From NCBI GenBank assembly GCA_017964325.1, contig JAGCSE010000280.1, forward strand, positions 1 through 24,864: DNA of 24,864 nucleotides. The letters run 5' to 3'. Below the pieces are notes generated by a model that saw only the letters and a list, made by a program, of their open reading frames with translations, made no database searches and was not told the DNA's origin. The position numbers and the translations under genes were made by a program. Shown in pieces: positions 12,904 through 20,005 of this stretch. Position 1 is the stretch's first letter. The number at the start of each line of letters is the position of its first letter. The DNA comes from Victivallales bacterium. GTDB taxonomy: Bacteria > Verrucomicrobiota > Lentisphaeria > Oligosphaerales > Oligosphaeraceae.

Positions 12904-14247
12904 ATGGACGTCTCACGTCGTAGTTTCATCAAAGGCGCGGTTGCGACGGCGGCAGTCGCGGGGCTTACGCCCGAAGCATACGCCATGCGTTGGTTTGGCG
13001 GCACGCCGAAGCGCGTTCCGAAGGACAGGAAAATGAACATTGTCTGCGTTGGCTGCGCGGGCAAAGGCGAATCGGATATCCATGGCGCGGTCCATTCCGG
13101 CGCGAATGTCATCGGCCTGTGCGATGTTGACCATGTCCGCATCAGCGGCGCGGTCAACCGTTATCCAGGCGCGAAAATCTACAAAGACTACCGCAAGATG
13201 TTCGAAGATTTGGGCGACCAGTTCGACGGCGTGACGATTTCGACGCCAGACCATATGCACTTTCCGATCGCCATGCTGGCGATGCAGATGGGCAAGCATA
13301 TCTACGTGCAGAAGCCCTGCGCGCACACGATCGAGGAGGCCCGCCTGATGCAGATGGCCGCCGCCAAATACGGCGTTTCCACGCAGATGGGCAACCAGGG
13401 CCATGCGTCGGATTTCACCCGCATGATTTACGCATGGATCCGCAATGGCGACATCGGCAACGTACGCGAAGTGCATCTTTATTCGGACCGCCCGATCTGG
13501 GCGCAGAAGACTCCGTGGCCGGCGGCGGCTCCGGTTCCGTCGTCGTTGGATTGGAACCTGTGGCTCGGCACGGCTCCGCACCGTCCGTACCCGAAGGGCG
13601 GCATGCATTTCAAGTGGCGCGGCTACTGGGATTTCGGATGCGGCGCCATCGGAGACATGGGGTGCCATATCATGGACGCCGCGTTCTGGGCGCTTGACTT
13701 GCGCGACCCGATGTGGGTCGAAGCGGAATCCGACGCTCCAGATGGAGATATGACTCCGACATGGTCCGTTGTGACATATTTCTTCCCCGCCAACAGCTGG
13801 CGTCCGCCTGTGAAACTGGTGTGGTTCGACGGCAAAAAGCACAAGGAAATGCCGCGTCCTGCGGAATTGGAGGAAGGCCGCAACCTGCCGCATGGCAATG
13901 GACAGGTCTTCTACGGCTCCAACGGCAATTTGATGGCGGGATGCTATGCAGAATCACCGCGAATCTTCCCCGAAAAGCGCATGAAGAAAGTCGGCAAGCC
14001 GAGAAACATGCCGCCGTCGGCCCCGGGGAAGAACCCTCATACGGAATGGGTGGAATCCTGCAAGGAAGGCGGCGCGCCCTGCGGTTCGAATCTCGTCGAT
14101 TACGCCGCGAAGCTGACGGAGACTGCGTTGCTGGGCAATCTGGCAATCCGCAGCCATCGCCGCATCTACTGGGACGCCAAGACGATGACCTGCATCGGCG
14201 ATCCCGAAGCGACGAAATACGTTCGCACCGCCTACAGGGTCTATTAA
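12904..14247 (+). CDS. Tat-exported Gfo/Idh/MocA family oxidoreductase, QKP subtype
   Basis: About 447 residues; the ATGs at 12901 and 12904 are both possible, with AAAGGAAAG at 12888-12896 as ribosome site. The N-terminus is a twin-arginine signal (SRRSFIKG) ending near AYA. The Rossmann fold reads VCVGCAGKGESDIHG, and the family's usual EKP motif is QKP (near residues 137-139). This keeps the catalytic lysine and is typical, from memory, of a secreted subgroup common in Planctomycetota and Verrucomicrobiota. FGCGAIGDMGCHIMD and the end motif GDPEAT are shared with the oxidoreductase at 3729, so the two are distant paralogues. A lipoprotein gene follows 33 bases downstream, probably in the same operon. 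Confidence 0.9.
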   Translation: MDVSRRSFIKGAVATAAVAGLTPEAYAMRWFGGTPKRVPKDRKMNIVCVGCAGKGESDIHGAVHSGANVIGLCDVDHVRISGAVNRYPGAKIYKDYRKMFEDLGDQFDGVTISTPDHMHFPIAMLAMQMGKHIYVQKPCAHTIEEARLMQMAAAKYGVSTQMGNQGHASDFTRMIYAWIRNGDIGNVREVHLYSDRPIWAQKTPWPAAAPVPSSLDWNLWLGTAPHRPYPKGGMHFKWRGYWDFGCGAIGDMGCHIMDAAFWALDLRDPMWVEAESDAPDGDMTPTWSVVTYFFPANSWRPPVKLVWFDGKKHKEMPRPAELEEGRNLPHGNGQVFYGSNGNLMAGCYAESPRIFPEKRMKKVGKPRNMPPSAPGKNPHTEWVESCKEGGAPCGSNLVDYAAKLTETALLGNLAIRSHRRIYWDAKTMTCIGDPEATKYVRTAYRVY

Positions 14248-14280
14248 GCCGTTGGAAATAAACTACAGAGAGGTTATATC

Positions 14281-14922
14281 ATGTACAAATATTTGACATT
14301 GCTGCTGGGAGTGGCGTTTTTGACGGGGTGCTGCTGCACGAAGTGTCCGCTGTCGGATGGAGGCAAGACGCTGTTCAAGACTGCAGATGGCACGGAATAT
14401 GTGTCTGCAGGGGCGATTTCCAAGACGTGGAAGACCGATCCGAAGGTCGATGGCACATGGCCGAAGCCGAAACCCGTCGATACGTCCATGTACAAGGATG
14501 CGACGGACGGCGTGAAAGGCGTCATCACGGCGTCCACCGCCGGAGCCGTTGAAAAAGAAGGCGTGACGTGTCTGTTCGACAATGACCGGAATACGAAATA
14601 CTGCACGCCCAACGCGACGCCGTGGATTCAGTACCAGTTCCCCGACGGCGTGAAGCCGTCCATTGTAGCATATTCACTGCGCACGGCAAACGACGCCTCA
14701 GAGCGGGATCCAAAGGAATGGGTCATGCAAGGCTCGAACGACGGCAAGGCATGGACGGACATCGACTCGCAGAAGGGCGTCGAGTTTTTCGGCCGCTACA
14801 CATTGAAGCTCTTCAAGCTGAAGGCCGCCGTGTCGTACCAGTACTACCGTCTGGTCATCAAGGCCAACCATGGCGGCGAGCATTTCCAGCTTTCTGAAAT
14901 CGAACTGTTTGTGAATAAATAA
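14281..14922 (+). CDS. Lipoprotein with F5/8 type C (discoidin-like) domain
   Basis: 213 residues. The signal peptide ends in the lipobox LTGC, with the lipidated Cys at 17 followed at once by two more Cys and a fourth at 22. The C-terminal part, from about residue 75, reads as an F5/8 type C fold: GVTCLFDNDRNTKYCT, WIQYQFPDG, YSLRTANDASERDPKEW, QGSNDGKAWTDID and a final HFQLSEIELFV. Such domains bind sugars or other surface ligands. AGAGAGG is the ribosome site, and the upstream neighbour is a Tat oxidoreductase. The pair suggests an exported carbohydrate-handling unit; the ligand is unknown. Confidence 0.85.
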   Translation: MYKYLTLLLGVAFLTGCCCTKCPLSDGGKTLFKTADGTEYVSAGAISKTWKTDPKVDGTWPKPKPVDTSMYKDATDGVKGVITASTAGAVEKEGVTCLFDNDRNTKYCTPNATPWIQYQFPDGVKPSIVAYSLRTANDASERDPKEWVMQGSNDGKAWTDIDSQKGVEFFGRYTLKLFKLKAAVSYQYYRLVIKANHGGEHFQLSEIELFVNK

Positions 14923-14948
14923 CGGTCGTCTGAAAGCCGTTGGTTTGT

Positions 14949-14983
14949 GGCGCCGCAGGCTGAGACGGTCTGCGGCGCTTTTG
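14949..14983 (+). terminator. Rho-independent terminator after the F5/8 lipoprotein gene
   Basis: A perfect nine-base-pair GC-rich stem (GCGCCGCAG 14950-14958 with CTGCGGCGC 14970-14978), an 11-base loop and a TTTT tail at 14979-14982. Confidence 0.85.
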
Positions 14984-14984
14984 T

Positions 14985-15001
14985 AATTAACAATTTACAA
15001 T
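14985..15001. repeat. Short AATT+3 array (2 full cores)
   Basis: AATT cores at 14985 and 14992 with spacers AAC and TAC, followed by a partial core (AATG) at 14999. It lies between the terminator and the pseudopilin gene. Confidence 0.5.
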
Positions 15002-15044
15002 GGCAGAACCGTTACGGTTTATAGTTTGGGGTAAAGGAAGCGCC

Positions 15045-15665
15045 ATGAAGAACGGAAAATTTTTTACGTTGGTTGAACTGTTGGTCGTCATTGGCATCAT
15101 CGCCATTTTGGCCGCGATGCTCATGCCCGCCTTGAGTAAGGCTCGCCAGAAGGCAAAGCAGGCGGAGTGCATCAACAACCAGCGGAATCTTGGACAGGCC
15201 ATCCTCATGTATTCCAACGACAACCGGAGCCATTTCCCCTATCTGACAGACGGTGCGGCAGGCAACGGCGTCTATGGCGGATGGATCCGCTATGAAAATT
15301 TCCCATGTCCGTCCGCAGGCATTTTCGACATCGAAGGCGGAACGCTTTTCTCATACGTCGGGACTGTGAAAGTCTATCGCTGCCCATCCGAGAAGACACG
15401 CAACAACAATTCGTATGGCATCAATTCCAAGTTGAATGCGCAATCCGTTGACGCTCCGAAGGATGTGGCGAATTGTCCGTTGTTTTTGGAGGAAGGGACG
15501 CACAGCACCACGGACGATGGATATTTTCTGGTCGATAACAATGTCTTGGCAAAGCGACATGGCAAGGGCGACGTTTTCACGTTCTGCGACGGCCATGTGG
15601 AATGGCAGCGTTGGGGCAATGCCGAAACGTGGGAGCATTGCGACAATCTGAAGGAAGACGAATAG
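15045..15665 (+). CDS. Pseudopilin-like protein with prepilin-type N-terminus
   Basis: 206 residues from ATG 15045, chosen because AAAGGAAG (15033-15040) lies four bases upstream; the longer frame from 15000 starts in a repeat. The N-terminus [19 protein letters not shown], then [15 protein letters not shown], is the prepilin/type II secretion methylation segment with the conserved Glu at +5. The residue before FTLVE is Phe, not Gly, as is common in Lentisphaerota proteins of this class (from memory). The body resembles DUF1559-type proteins: [19 protein letters not shown] near the start and a final [17 protein letters not shown]. Such proteins are highly amplified in PVC genomes and may be surface or extracellular fibre parts. 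It is a single-gene unit between terminators. Confidence 0.88.
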   Translation: MKNGKFFTLVELLVVIGIIAILAAMLMPALSKARQKAKQAECINNQRNLGQAILMYSNDNRSHFPYLTDGAAGNGVYGGWIRYENFPCPSAGIFDIEGGTLFSYVGTVKVYRCPSEKTRNNNSYGINSKLNAQSVDAPKDVANCPLFLEEGTHSTTDDGYFLVDNNVLAKRHGKGDVFTFCDGHVEWQRWGNAETWEHCDNLKEDE

Positions 15666-15703
15666 TGCAACCGTTTTTTTGAAGCCTTCATTTGCACTTT
15701 TTT
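15664..15703 (+). terminator. Rho-independent terminator after the pseudopilin gene
   Basis: AGTGCAA (15664-15670) pairs with TTGCACT (15692-15698), followed by a T-run to 15703. A small inner hairpin TGAA-GCC-TTCA lies in the loop. The stem starts inside the stop codon. Confidence 0.7.
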
Positions 15704-15726
15704 CATGAAAAGTTTACATTAATAAA
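15700..15726. promoter_or_regulatory. Candidate promoter/operator of the zinc operon
   Basis: A 12-bp perfect palindrome TTTTCATGAAAA (15700-15711) is followed at 15712-15727 by a dyad GTTTA-N6-TAAAC. Together they lie 40-65 bases before the first gene of the metal-uptake operon, where a Zur- or Mur-like repressor site would be expected. Neither matches a specific consensus I can name, and the palindrome overlaps the T-run of the preceding terminator. Confidence 0.3.
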
Positions 15727-15766
15727 CGGTAAAATTTTTGCATATCTTCATTTAACTTTTGCGACT

Positions 15767-16084
15767 ATGAGACTGTTCAACGACAACCAACGCCAAAAAC
15801 AGGCAACGGCACTCTTGTGCGTGCTGCTGCTGGCTGTCATGACGGTCTCCAGCGCGTTCATCCTGCTGGAACATGATCATGATTGTACAGGAGGAGATTG
15901 TCCGATTTGCCTGGCGATTCATCAGGCGAAAAAGAACATGACCTGCCTGGGGTTGGGCGAAGGCAGTCTGACGGCTTCTGTTCCTTCGCAAATCCCGTCA
16001 TTTCAACAACATCGTTTCTACACGGCCGTTCCTGCGGCCGTTCCCGCGACGCTTGTCTTTTTGAAGGTGCGGCAAAACAAATAA
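15767..16084 (+). CDS. Small membrane protein with His/Cys metal-binding motif
   Basis: 105 residues from ATG 15767; a longer frame opens at 15692 but overlaps the terminator. One hydrophobic helix (about residues 14-33) is followed by EHDHDCTGGDCPICLAIH, a dense set of three His and three Cys in 18 residues. The rest is polar with no recognised domain. I recall similar short proteins with a C-P-[IV]-C motif next to zinc ABC transporter genes in gut Firmicutes. Its place as first gene before znuA supports a role in zinc binding or handover on the outer face of the membrane. That role is inference. No good Shine-Dalgarno is seen, so the start is uncertain. Confidence 0.65.
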   Translation: MRLFNDNQRQKQATALLCVLLLAVMTVSSAFILLEHDHDCTGGDCPICLAIHQAKKNMTCLGLGEGSLTASVPSQIPSFQQHRFYTAVPAAVPATLVFLKVRQNK

Positions 16085-16105
16085 ACCGTCTTCTGGTTGA
16101 TGACA

Positions 16106-16142
16106 AGGGCGTATTGTGCCCTGTGCAGGCGGCTTGACCGCC
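16106..16142. other. Two hairpins in the znuA leader
   Basis: AGGGC-N7-GCCCT (16106-16122) and GGCGG-CTTGA-CCGCC (16128-16142) lie between the small Cys/His gene and znuA. No T-tract follows. They may stabilise mRNA or have no function. Confidence 0.3.
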
Positions 16143-16174
16143 ATGAAATCATTATCTTGACCAGGAGAAATCAA

Positions 16175-17239
16175 ATGAAAGTCCGCATATTTGCATTTGC
16201 GGCAGCCATGGCCGTATTGTGCCTGACCGCCGATTCCGTTTTTGCCGCGCAGGCTCCTCGCCTTCGCATCATCACTACCACGTTTCCATTGTATGATTGG
16301 ACACGCCAGATACTTGGAAAGCAGCTCCAAGACGTGGAGTTGATCCAGTTGCAGGACAATGGCGTCGATCTGCACAATTTCCAGCCGTCCGTCCGCGACA
16401 TCGCACGCATCGCCCAATGCGATTTGTTCGTTTTTGTTGGCGGCGAATCGGATGAATGGGCGGAAACGGCCTTGCGTTCACAGCGCAATCCGCGCCGCAT
16501 CGCCGTGAATCTGCTGAAAGAACTCGGCGACGCCGCCCGTGAGGAGGAGCATCTGGAGGGCATGGAGGACCATGACCATGATCATCATCATGACAAGAAA
16601 CATGAGCATGATGACCATGATCATGACAAGAAGCACGATCACGATCATGACAAGAAGCATGAGCATGACCATCATGATGATGACGACGATCGTGAACTGG
16701 ACGAACATGTCTGGCTGTCCCTTCGTTGCGCCGCTCGTCTCTGCCAGACGATCGCGGCCAAACTTGCTCAGCTTGATCCTGAGCATGCGGCGGAATACCA
16801 GGCCAACTGCAAGGCGTATGTCGCCAAACTGGCCGCATTGGACGGCCGCTACGCGACGATGGTCAAATCGGCTCCACGAAAGATTCTTCTGTTCGGCGAC
16901 CGCTTTCCGTTCCGTTATTTGGCGGAGGATTATGGGCTGACGTGTTTTGCGGCGTTTTCCGGCTGTTCGGCGGAAACGGAGGCGAGTTTCAAGACCATCG
17001 CCTTTTTGGCGGGAAAGGTGGATGAACTGAAACTTCCGGCTGTCGTGGTTTTGGAAAACCGTCATCACAAAATAGCGGAAACGGTCGTGAGAACCGCCAA
17101 ATCCAAAGGCGTGAAAATCATCTCCGTCGATTCGCTGCAGTCTTCTACATCGCGTGATGCCGCCAACGGCAAGACCTATCTGGGGGCCATGGAGAAGAAT
17201 CTCACGGCCATTCGGACAGCTCTAGGTATTTCCGACTAA
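16175..17239 (+). CDS. znuA: Zinc/manganese ABC transporter substrate-binding protein
   Basis: 355 residues from ATG 16175 (AGGAGA at 16163-16168; the longer frame has no ribosome site). A signal peptide ends near residue 24 (VFA). The ITTTFPLYDWTRQIL start, DLHNFQPSVRDIARI and EHVWLSLR match the cluster A-I metal-binding protein family (ZnuA/TroA/AdcA). FGDRFPFRYLAEDYGL and VLENRHHKIAETV follow in the C-terminal lobe. Between the first two ligand regions (about residues 133-171) is a long His/Asp/Lys loop rich in HDHD and DKKHEHD repeats, the zinc-chelating loop of zinc-specific members. It delivers metal to ZnuCB encoded just downstream. The GDRFPFRYL and FSGCSAETEASF segments look Firmicutes-like, hinting at transfer of the operon. 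Confidence 0.92.
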   Translation: MKVRIFAFAAAMAVLCLTADSVFAAQAPRLRIITTTFPLYDWTRQILGKQLQDVELIQLQDNGVDLHNFQPSVRDIARIAQCDLFVFVGGESDEWAETALRSQRNPRRIAVNLLKELGDAAREEEHLEGMEDHDHDHHHDKKHEHDDHDHDKKHDHDHDKKHEHDHHDDDDDRELDEHVWLSLRCAARLCQTIAAKLAQLDPEHAAEYQANCKAYVAKLAALDGRYATMVKSAPRKILLFGDRFPFRYLAEDYGLTCFAAFSGCSAETEASFKTIAFLAGKVDELKLPAVVVLENRHHKIAETVVRTAKSKGVKIISVDSLQSSTSRDAANGKTYLGAMEKNLTAIRTALGISD

Positions 17240-17257
17240 GCTATTTGGAGACGCGCC

Positions 17258-17962
17258 ATGATTTTACTTGATTGCAGTCATCTGGTCTTGGGCTATCCTG
17301 GGCGGCTGTTGACGGACGACCTGTCCTTTTCTCTTGAAGCGGGGCAATGCCTCTGTATTCTGGGGGAGAACGGCTCGGGCAAATCCACGTTGGTGCGGAC
17401 GCTGTTACATCTGCAGCCGCCACTCGGTGGAACGATCCGTTTGGGCAATGAATTGTCTCCGAAGGACATTGGTTATCTACCGCAACAGACCGCCGTGCCG
17501 CGTGATTTTCCCGCGACTGTCCAGGAGGTGGTACTCTCCGGTTTCATCGGGCATCTTGGATGGCGGTTTTTCTACGGGCGGATGGAAAAGGACATGGCGC
17601 GCCGCCAGATGTCGCGGCTTGGGCTGGACGGTCTGGAGAAACAGAGCTTTCGTGAATTGTCGGGCGGACAACGCCAGCGGGTTTTGCTGGCGCGTGCTCT
17701 ATGCGCCGCCAAACGGCTTCTGCTGCTTGACGAGCCGACGGCGGGGCTGGATCCTGCCATGCAGGTCGAAATGTATCGTTTGGTGCAGTCGCTTTGCCAG
17801 GAGGACGGCATGGGAATCATCATGGTTTCGCATGACCTCCATGAGGCGGTGGGGCACGCCACGCATATTCTGCTGATGGGGCCTAAACCGTTCTGGGGCA
17901 CTCGTGAAGCCTATCAGGCCATGTTGTCGGACAGTCTTTTTTCAGGAACAAAGGAGGTTTGA
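17258..17962 (+). CDS. znuC: Zinc ABC transporter ATP-binding protein
   Basis: 234 residues. Walker A is GENGSGKST, the Q-loop lies in YLPQQT, the signature is LSGGQRQRV, Walker B is LLLLDEPTAGLDP and the switch His is in VSHD. This is the standard ATPase layout of metal-type ABC importers. The gene sits 18 bases after znuA and one base before znuB, so it is tightly co-transcribed. TTGGAG precedes the ATG. The protein acts at the cytoplasmic face with ZnuB. Metal specificity is inferred from the His-rich loop of the neighbouring ZnuA. Confidence 0.92.
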   Translation: MILLDCSHLVLGYPGRLLTDDLSFSLEAGQCLCILGENGSGKSTLVRTLLHLQPPLGGTIRLGNELSPKDIGYLPQQTAVPRDFPATVQEVVLSGFIGHLGWRFFYGRMEKDMARRQMSRLGLDGLEKQSFRELSGGQRQRVLLARALCAAKRLLLLDEPTAGLDPAMQVEMYRLVQSLCQEDGMGIIMVSHDLHEAVGHATHILLMGPKPFWGTREAYQAMLSDSLFSGTKEV

Positions 17963-17963
17963 A

Positions 17964-19307
17964 ATGCTGGAATCCCTCAGAACCTATCTTGCGTATCCGT
18001 TTGTGCGCTACGCATTGGTGGCGGGTGTCATGATCGCGCTCTGCTCGTCGCTTCTCGGTGTGACGCTTGTGCTCAAACGCTTTTCGTTGATTGGCGACGG
18101 ACTGTCGCACGTCGCTTTCGGGGCGCTGGCCATCGCGTCTGTCTTGCGGTTAACGGCGCCGATGATCTTCGTCCTGCCCGCCACTGTATTGTGCGCCGTG
18201 GCATTGCTTTGCGCAGGGCGGAATTCGCGGATTCGCGGCGACGCGTCCATCGCCATGCTGTCCGTCGGTTCGCTGGCAATCGGTTATCTGCTGCTCAATC
18301 TTTTCGGCAAATCATCCAATCTGTCGGGTGATGTTTGCACGACATTGTTCGGCTCGACTTCCATTCTGACGTTATCCAGTCTGGACGCATGGCTTTGCGC
18401 GATCCTTTCCATGGCGGTGGTCGTTTTCTTCATCCTTTTCTATGAACGTATTTTCGCGATTACGTTCGACGAAACGTCCGCCCGTGCAGGCGGCGTCCGC
18501 ACAGGGCTTTGCAATCTGTTTCTGGCGGTCGTCGTTGCGGTCATCATCGTGTTGGCGATGAATCTTGTCGGCTCACTGCTGATTTCGGCGCTCATCGTTT
18601 TTCCCGCGTTGGCGGCCATGCGCGTCTGCCGAAGTTTTTTGAGTGTAACCATTTGCGCAGCTGTTCTTTCCGTGGCGTGCGCACTGATCGGCATGTTGAC
18701 AGCCATTCTGGGAGGCACGCCCGTCGGTTCGACGATTGTGGCGGCGGACATGATTGTTTTCCTCCTATGCGCGGCAATCGGCGTGTTGCTTCCGCGATTA
18801 AGGCTTAGGAAGATGGCTTCCGCCGCATTGTGTCTGATCATGCTGTTTGCCGTTTCCTGCGGGCAGAAACAGACATCGCAACAGTCTGATAAAAAGGAAG
18901 ATGGATCGGTTGTTGCAGGAAAGGAAAACGCTGATGCGACGACAACCACGGAACCTCAAAAGGACGTGAAAATCGATGTGGATCTGACGAAGGTCAACAC
19001 CGTCATGGTCTATGTGCAAGTGTTCTACATGATGCAGAAGCCGCAGGATTACAACGGCCAGACCATCCGTATGCCGGGTGTCTGCACGATCATGAAGAAT
19101 CGCGTCACCCAGCAGAAAACCTACAATTGCAACGTCTTGGACGGTACGGGATGCTGTGCGAAGATGATTCCTTTCAAGCTGGCGGATGCGAACGCCGCCT
19201 ATCCGAAGAATGGCGAGGCCATCACTGTGACAGGTAAATTCCAAATTGTGACAGAGAACGACAAGACGTTCGGCGTGCTCAACGACGCCGTTGTGGAGCA
19301 GAATTAA
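17964..19307 (+). CDS. znuB: Zinc ABC transporter permease fused to a lipoprotein-like OB-type domain
   Basis: 447 residues from ATG 17964 (AAGGAGG just upstream, one base after the znuC stop). Residues 1-283 are a complete ABC-3 permease with about eight to nine hydrophobic segments; FSLIGDGLSHVAFGALA and NLVGSLLISALIVFPALAA are family motifs. Then, without a stop, a second signal-like start appears at residue 284 (MASAALCLIMLFAVSC, lipobox-like Cys at 299). It is followed by a low-complexity linker and a ~110-residue domain (KVNTVMVYVQVFYMM, DYNGQTIRMPGV, DGTGCCAKM with Cys 397-398, ITVTGKF) resembling small OB-like proteins near zinc transporters. An AGGA two bases before ATG 18813 could allow internal initiation. 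Fusion or separate translation are both possible. Confidence 0.85.
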   Translation: MLESLRTYLAYPFVRYALVAGVMIALCSSLLGVTLVLKRFSLIGDGLSHVAFGALAIASVLRLTAPMIFVLPATVLCAVALLCAGRNSRIRGDASIAMLSVGSLAIGYLLLNLFGKSSNLSGDVCTTLFGSTSILTLSSLDAWLCAILSMAVVVFFILFYERIFAITFDETSARAGGVRTGLCNLFLAVVVAVIIVLAMNLVGSLLISALIVFPALAAMRVCRSFLSVTICAAVLSVACALIGMLTAILGGTPVGSTIVAADMIVFLLCAAIGVLLPRLRLRKMASAALCLIMLFAVSCGQKQTSQQSDKKEDGSVVAGKENADATTTTEPQKDVKIDVDLTKVNTVMVYVQVFYMMQKPQDYNGQTIRMPGVCTIMKNRVTQQKTYNCNVLDGTGCCAKMIPFKLADANAAYPKNGEAITVTGKFQIVTENDKTFGVLNDAVVEQN

Positions 19308-19315
19308 CAATTCTG
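19299..19315. repeat. Hairpin/AATT pair over the znuB stop codon
   Basis: CAGAATT (19299-19305) pairs with AATTCTG (19309-19315) around an AAC loop; the stop TAA (19305-19307) is inside. It also forms a two-core AATT+3 unit. There is no T-run directly after it, so it is only a weak terminator candidate. Confidence 0.5.
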
Positions 19316-19420
19316 GTTCCATTCATGGTTTTTGTGGTGAAAACTGGAAAACAGACGGAATAGGCGTAAACTATATAGATGTATTCGATTCATAAAAATC
19401 ATCACAAAAGGAACTGAATA

Positions 19421-19993
19421 ATGTCGGAAAAACGGATGTCCGGTGATTTGTGCGCATACGGAGAAGAGCTTTCGCGTTGCCTGCTGGCGACGGATTGGGA
19501 CTGTTTGGACGCGATCGGCGAGGCGCTTCTGACGGCGAAAAAGAATGGCAATTCCATCTGGTTGTTCGGCAACGGCGGCAGCGCCGCGACGGCATCGCAT
19601 GTGACGAACGATTTGGTGAAGGGGTGCCGTGTGCGGGACGAAGTCGGTTTCAAGGCGATCTGTCTGAACGATTCGAGCACGCTGCTGACCTGTCTCGCGA
19701 ACGATTTTTCCTACGCGGATGTCTATTCCATTCTGCTGAAGACGTATGCGAAGGCGGGCGACGTCGCGTTGGCGTTTTCCGGCAGCGGCAATTCGCCAAA
19801 CGTTGTGAACGGCCTGACAGCCGCGAAAGAGATCGGCATGAAGACCATCGGTCTGGGCGGTCGCGACGGCGGCAAGATGAAAGCGTTGTGCGACATCATT
19901 CTCATCGCTCCGACGTATTCCATGGAAATGCTGGAAGATCTGCATCTCTTTTATTTCCATAATCTTGTCTGCGCTTTGCGGAAACAGTTGTAA
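19421..19993 (+). CDS. SIS-domain sugar-phosphate isomerase (GmhA-like)
   Basis: 190 residues. The SIS fold is marked by WLFGNGGSAATASHVTNDL and, later, DVALAFSGSGNSPNVVNGL, the two phosphosugar-binding loops. Length and the first motif match phosphoheptose isomerase (GmhA/DiaA) rather than the longer MurQ or GlmS types. AAAGGAA precedes the ATG. A ROK sugar kinase gene follows 12 bases after the stop, so the two probably act on the same sugar: one phosphorylates it, one isomerises or binds the phosphate. True GmhA activity (sedoheptulose-7-phosphate to D-glycero-D-manno-heptose-7-phosphate) is possible but not shown. Confidence 0.85.
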   Translation: MSEKRMSGDLCAYGEELSRCLLATDWDCLDAIGEALLTAKKNGNSIWLFGNGGSAATASHVTNDLVKGCRVRDEVGFKAICLNDSSTLLTCLANDFSYADVYSILLKTYAKAGDVALAFSGSGNSPNVVNGLTAAKEIGMKTIGLGGRDGGKMKALCDIILIAPTYSMEMLEDLHLFYFHNLVCALRKQL

Positions 19994-20005
19994 GGAGGAA
20001 ACGAC

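Noticed and set aside
12913..13893. 326-residue minus-strand frame opposite the second Tat oxidoreductase
   Set aside because: The plus strand carries clear family motifs; the antisense frame is Arg/His-rich without domain features.
14985..15001. AATT pair as a regulatory element of the pseudopilin gene
   Set aside because: It has only two cores and no dyad with the flanks; it is better explained as a minor member of the repeat family.
15000..15044. Extended N-terminus of the pseudopilin-like protein from ATG 15000
   Set aside because: It would put 15 extra residues before the prepilin helix, starts in a repeat, and lacks a ribosome site, whereas ATG 15045 has one.
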